From assembly GCA_003501665.1 (NCBI GenBank), contig DNOQ01000546.1:8251-18105 (forward strand): 9,855 nucleotides of DNA, in the 5' to 3' direction. A program made the position numbers and the translations under genes. The DNA comes from Bacteroidales bacterium (GTDB lineage Bacteria > Bacteroidota > Bacteroidia > Bacteroidales > VadinHA17). Below, one piece after another: positions 7,818-9,855 of this stretch (positions within the stretch are counted from its first letter, which is position 1; each line of letters starts with the position of its first letter). The notes beneath the pieces are model-generated. The model was not told where the DNA came from. It saw nothing but the letters and a program-made list of their open reading frames with translations, and did not search any database.

Positions 7818-7846
7818 TTGTTGTCTTCAGGATGTTGAGACAACAA
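7818..7846. promoter_or_regulatory. Inverted repeat (9-bp arms, 11-nt loop), possible operator or RNA hairpin
   Basis: TTGTTGTCT at 7818-7826 is the perfect reverse complement of AGACAACAA at 7838-7846, with an 11-nt spacer. It lies 44 bp after the mutase stop and about 50 bp before the putative -7 box of the adaptor gene. No T-run follows the dyad on either strand, which argues against an intrinsic terminator and makes a protein-binding site or a non-terminating 3' hairpin more likely. Its role is not established. Confidence 0.4.
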
Positions 7847-7894
7847 AATGATGTTAAATATTGTTAAGGTTAAAATTAGACTGAGCCTTTTAAA

Positions 7895-7902
7895 TACTTT
7901 TG
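7895..7902 (+). promoter_or_regulatory. Putative -7 element for the adaptor/permease operon
   Basis: TACTTTTG matches TAnnTTTG and ends 22 bp before the ATG at 7925. No TTTG or TTG lies 19-21 bp upstream, where only A/T-rich sequence is present. If real, this promoter would be weak or depend on an activator; the 10-bp-spaced TGTTAA repeats at 7852 and 7862 are placed where one could bind. Confidence 0.45.
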
Positions 7903-7924
7903 TGACTGTTTTTTAAAACAAATA

Positions 7925-9511
7925 ATGATGAAAAAAGCAACAATTATCACGGTTATTGTGGCAGTTCTGGCGATTATTTTACTGATTGTGGTAAACAGAT
8001 CCGGATCCAAAAAGGATCTGGCCAATCTCTTTGTAGAAGCCAGGAGAGGTCAATTCGATATTTTAGTTACTACAACAGGAGAACTGCAGGCCGAGAATTC
8101 CACAGATATAAAGGGACCTGAATTTACACAAAGCAGGAACATCAGAGCCATGGACATTAAGATCACCGACCTGGTTCCCGAAGGGACCGAGGTAAAAGAA
8201 GGTGATTATATTGCCACACTGGACAGAACCTCCTTTGACAACAGTCTTAAGGATGAGCTTGAAAACCTGGTCACTTATGAGACAAACCTTGAGGTGAAAA
8301 TGCTTGATACGGCAGTTTCGCTCAGTAATCTGAGGGATCAGATAAAAAACCTCCGGTTCAGTGTTGAAGAGGCAGAGATCACTCTTCAGGAATCGAAGTA
8401 TGAGCCGCCGACAACTATTCGCCAGGCCGAAATAGCACTGGATAAGGCTCAGAGATCTCTTGAACAGTCAATAAGAGGTTATGAACTTAAGGTTGAACAG
8501 GCACGTTCCGATATGAGAACAATTAAAAACAGGCTGGCTGAACAGCGCCAGCGGGTTACGGACCTTCAGAAGATACTCTCGCAGTTTGTCATTTATGCAC
8601 CATCCGATGGCATGGTTATTTATAAGCGTGACAGAACAGGAGCAAAAAGGAAAGTGGGTTCATCTATCAGCCCGTGGGATAATGTAGTTGCCACTCTTCC
8701 CGACATGTCAACCATGATTTCCAAAACTTATGTCAATGAGATTGATGTGAGCAAAGTGAAGACAGGACAGCAGGTTGATATAATGGTGGATGCATTTCCT
8801 GATAAGAGATATACAGGAACAGTGTTAAGTGTCGCCAATATCGGGGAACAGCTTCCCAATGCCGATGCAAAAGTATTTGAAGTGATCATAAAAATCAACG
8901 GTTCTGATCCCATACTCAGACCATCGATGACAACAGGTAATAAAATTGTAACAAAAACTATTGAAGATGTAATTTATATCCCTCTTGAGAGTGTTCAGAC
9001 CGGCTCAGACAGCATACCGTTTGTATATCTTAAGAACGGTTCCAAACAGATAGTGGTGCTGGGAGAATCAAATGAGAATAATGTTGTCGTTGAACAGGGG
9101 ATTGAACTAGGCATACAGATTTATCTCAACACACCCGAAAAGCCTGAGGAATTTACGAAACTTCTGGGGGAGAATCTTATTAGTGTTATCAGGGAAAAGG
9201 AAAGAAATAAAAAAGAGGAAGAGCGCAGAGCAGGTGAACAGGCACGAAAAGGTAGTTTCGGAGGCAGGGGAGATATGATGAACATGACACCGGAAATGAG
9301 GCAGCAGTTCCAGAATATGCGTGGAAATCAGACTCCCGGTCAAATGGATACTGCAGCTATGCGCAGATTCAGGGAGATGAGGGGTAATATGCAACAGGGA
9401 GCTGTGAGAAGCGATACGGCAAGACGTCGTAATTTTACTCAGGGTGAAACCCAGGAACAACGACCGCAAAACCAGCAGGAAATAGGGGCTCAGAGGCCTC
9501 CACAGGAATAA
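7925..9511 (+). CDS. HlyD/MacA-family periplasmic adaptor subunit with Met/Arg/Gln-rich C-terminal tail
   Basis: The 528-residue protein starts with a basic end and a membrane anchor (about 5-23). A first lipoyl half with the barrel base (about 46-100), a long coiled-coil hairpin (about 107-222), a second lipoyl half (FVIYAPSDGMVIY, 221-233) and beta-barrel/membrane-proximal domains (about 265-400) follow. This is the layout of membrane-fusion proteins that connect an inner-membrane ABC permease to an outer-membrane exit channel. From about residue 423 the sequence becomes charged (KERNKKEEERR) and then Met/Arg/Gln-rich, with MRGN twice (465-468 and 485-488), extending roughly 100 residues beyond the usual end of the family. 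ATG at 7928 is an alternative start one codon later. The permease gene begins 34 bp downstream, so they are likely an operon. The transported substrate cannot be told from sequence. Confidence 0.92.
   Translation: MMKKATIITVIVAVLAIILLIVVNRSGSKKDLANLFVEARRGQFDILVTTTGELQAENSTDIKGPEFTQSRNIRAMDIKITDLVPEGTEVKEGDYIATLDRTSFDNSLKDELENLVTYETNLEVKMLDTAVSLSNLRDQIKNLRFSVEEAEITLQESKYEPPTTIRQAEIALDKAQRSLEQSIRGYELKVEQARSDMRTIKNRLAEQRQRVTDLQKILSQFVIYAPSDGMVIYKRDRTGAKRKVGSSISPWDNVVATLPDMSTMISKTYVNEIDVSKVKTGQQVDIMVDAFPDKRYTGTVLSVANIGEQLPNADAKVFEVIIKINGSDPILRPSMTTGNKIVTKTIEDVIYIPLESVQTGSDSIPFVYLKNGSKQIVVLGESNENNVVVEQGIELGIQIYLNTPEKPEEFTKLLGENLISVIREKERNKKEEERRAGEQARKGSFGGRGDMMNMTPEMRQQFQNMRGNQTPGQMDTAAMRRFREMRGNMQQGAVRSDTARRRNFTQGETQEQRPQNQQEIGAQRPPQE
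9296..9388 (+). repeat. Imperfect protein-level repeat in the adaptor tail
   Basis: The tail encodes MRQQFQNMRGN (residues 458-468) and then MRRFREMRGN (479-488). The shared MRGN uses different codons each time (ATGCGTGGAAAT and ATGAGGGGTAAT), so the similarity is seen in the protein more than in the DNA. That suggests either an old duplication kept by selection or compositional drift of a low-complexity tail. Confidence 0.45.
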
Positions 9512-9545
9512 TTACGAAACAGGTAGCATTTAATAAAGTCCGCAA

Positions 9546-9855
9546 ATGTTTAAATTTATATTCAGATATTTTCATGATATTGAGATTGCTGTCGAATCAA
9601 TCATTTCAAATAAACTGAAATCGATGCTGACAGCTCTCGGAATAATTTTCGGGGTTGCTGCCGTGATCGCGATGCTTGCCATAGGTAAAGGAGCCAAGCA
9701 GGAAATCATGGAGCAGATGAAAATGGTAGGGGTTAATAATATCCTTATAAATCCCATATTGCAGGATCAGAGTTCTTCCGGGGAGGAGGGTGAAAAACAG
9801 ACCAAAAAATTTTCGAGGGGATTAAGCATGCTTGATGTTGAGGCAATAAGAGAAA
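9546..9855 (+). CDS. MacB-type ABC transporter permease, N-terminal part (3' truncated by window)
   Basis: An open frame starts at ATG 9546 and runs off the window after 103 full codons. Residues 12-70 have the hallmark start of MacB/FtsX-like permeases: EIAVESIISNKLKSMLTALG, then a first membrane helix (about 27-46), GKGAKQEIMEQM and a NNILINP strand entering the periplasmic domain. A Ser/Glu/Lys-rich stretch (about 75-90) follows. E. coli MacB carries its ATPase domain at the N-terminus; here the protein starts directly with the permease, so a separate ATP-binding subunit is expected, probably encoded downstream. The gene sits 34 bp after the adaptor gene with no promoter-like sequence between, consistent with one transcript. 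The leader is A-rich without a clear ribosome-binding site. Confidence 0.9.
   Translation, partial: MFKFIFRYFHDIEIAVESIISNKLKSMLTALGIIFGVAAVIAMLAIGKGAKQEIMEQMKMVGVNNILINPILQDQSSSGEEGEKQTKKFSRGLSMLDVEAIRE

Larger units (their letters stand above)
7775..7924. other. Intergenic region with dyad, spaced direct repeats and -7 box
   Basis: This is the longest gap in the window. It opens with a T-run after the mutase stop, which forms an A9-TAA-T7 pattern but no GC stem. It then holds a 9-bp inverted repeat (7818-7826 / 7838-7846), two TGTTAA copies exactly 10 bp apart (7852 and 7862) with a further GTTAA at 7869, and a TACTTTTG box at 7895. A 17-codon ORF (7785-7838) overlaps the dyad. No RNA gene or known riboswitch was recognised. 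Confidence 0.6.

Noticed and set aside
9107..9469. Minus-strand 120-codon open frame opposite the adaptor tail
   Set aside because: It is antisense to a clear adaptor gene, and the long frame follows from the biased codon content of the low-complexity tail. No recognisable domain or start context.

Overview
The window looks like chromosomal DNA of a member of the Bacteroidota, probably Bacteroidales or a near relative. Three things point there. The -7 elements match TAnnTTTG, leaders are A-rich with no clear Shine-Dalgarno sequence, and the gene types are characteristic (propeller/Y_Y_Y sensor joined to SpoIIE phosphatase, tandem era-der, short lipoprotein with an FEDGDGNLG motif). No mobile element, CRISPR array, tRNA or rRNA gene was seen, and the window is densely coding with short gaps.

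Layout. Positions 1-2775 (+) hold the 3' part of a large membrane sensor: a periplasmic beta-propeller, a Y_Y_Y domain, one membrane segment, a coiled coil and a cytoplasmic PP2C/SpoIIE phosphatase. Its stop codon directly abuts the stop of a convergent four-gene minus-strand cluster (6300 down to 2776). In transcription order this cluster holds an RsuA/RluB-type rRNA pseudouridine synthase, the GTPase Era, the double GTPase Der and a small lipoprotein of unknown function. The first three act in ribosome maturation, and the spacings (5, 15 and 34 bp) suggest one operon. A 94-bp divergent promoter region (6301-6394) separates it from a phosphoglucosamine/phosphohexose mutase gene (6395-7774, +), which feeds amino-sugar and cell-wall precursor synthesis.

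A 150-bp intergenic region (7775-7924) follows, with a clean 9-bp dyad, 10-bp-spaced direct repeats and a plausible -7 element. It precedes a MacA/HlyD-type periplasmic adaptor (7925-9511, +) with an unusual Met/Arg/Gln-rich C-terminal tail. Next comes the start of a MacB-type ABC permease (from 9546, running off the window), which has no ATPase domain fused at its N-terminus. Adaptor and permease should form part of a tripartite export or envelope complex.

Most of the window is conserved housekeeping, and I do not see a clearly undescribed system. The parts most worth a second look are the adaptor tail, the regulatory-looking region before the adaptor gene, the sensor-phosphatase whose partners are not in view, and the lipoprotein at the end of the ribosome-assembly cluster.
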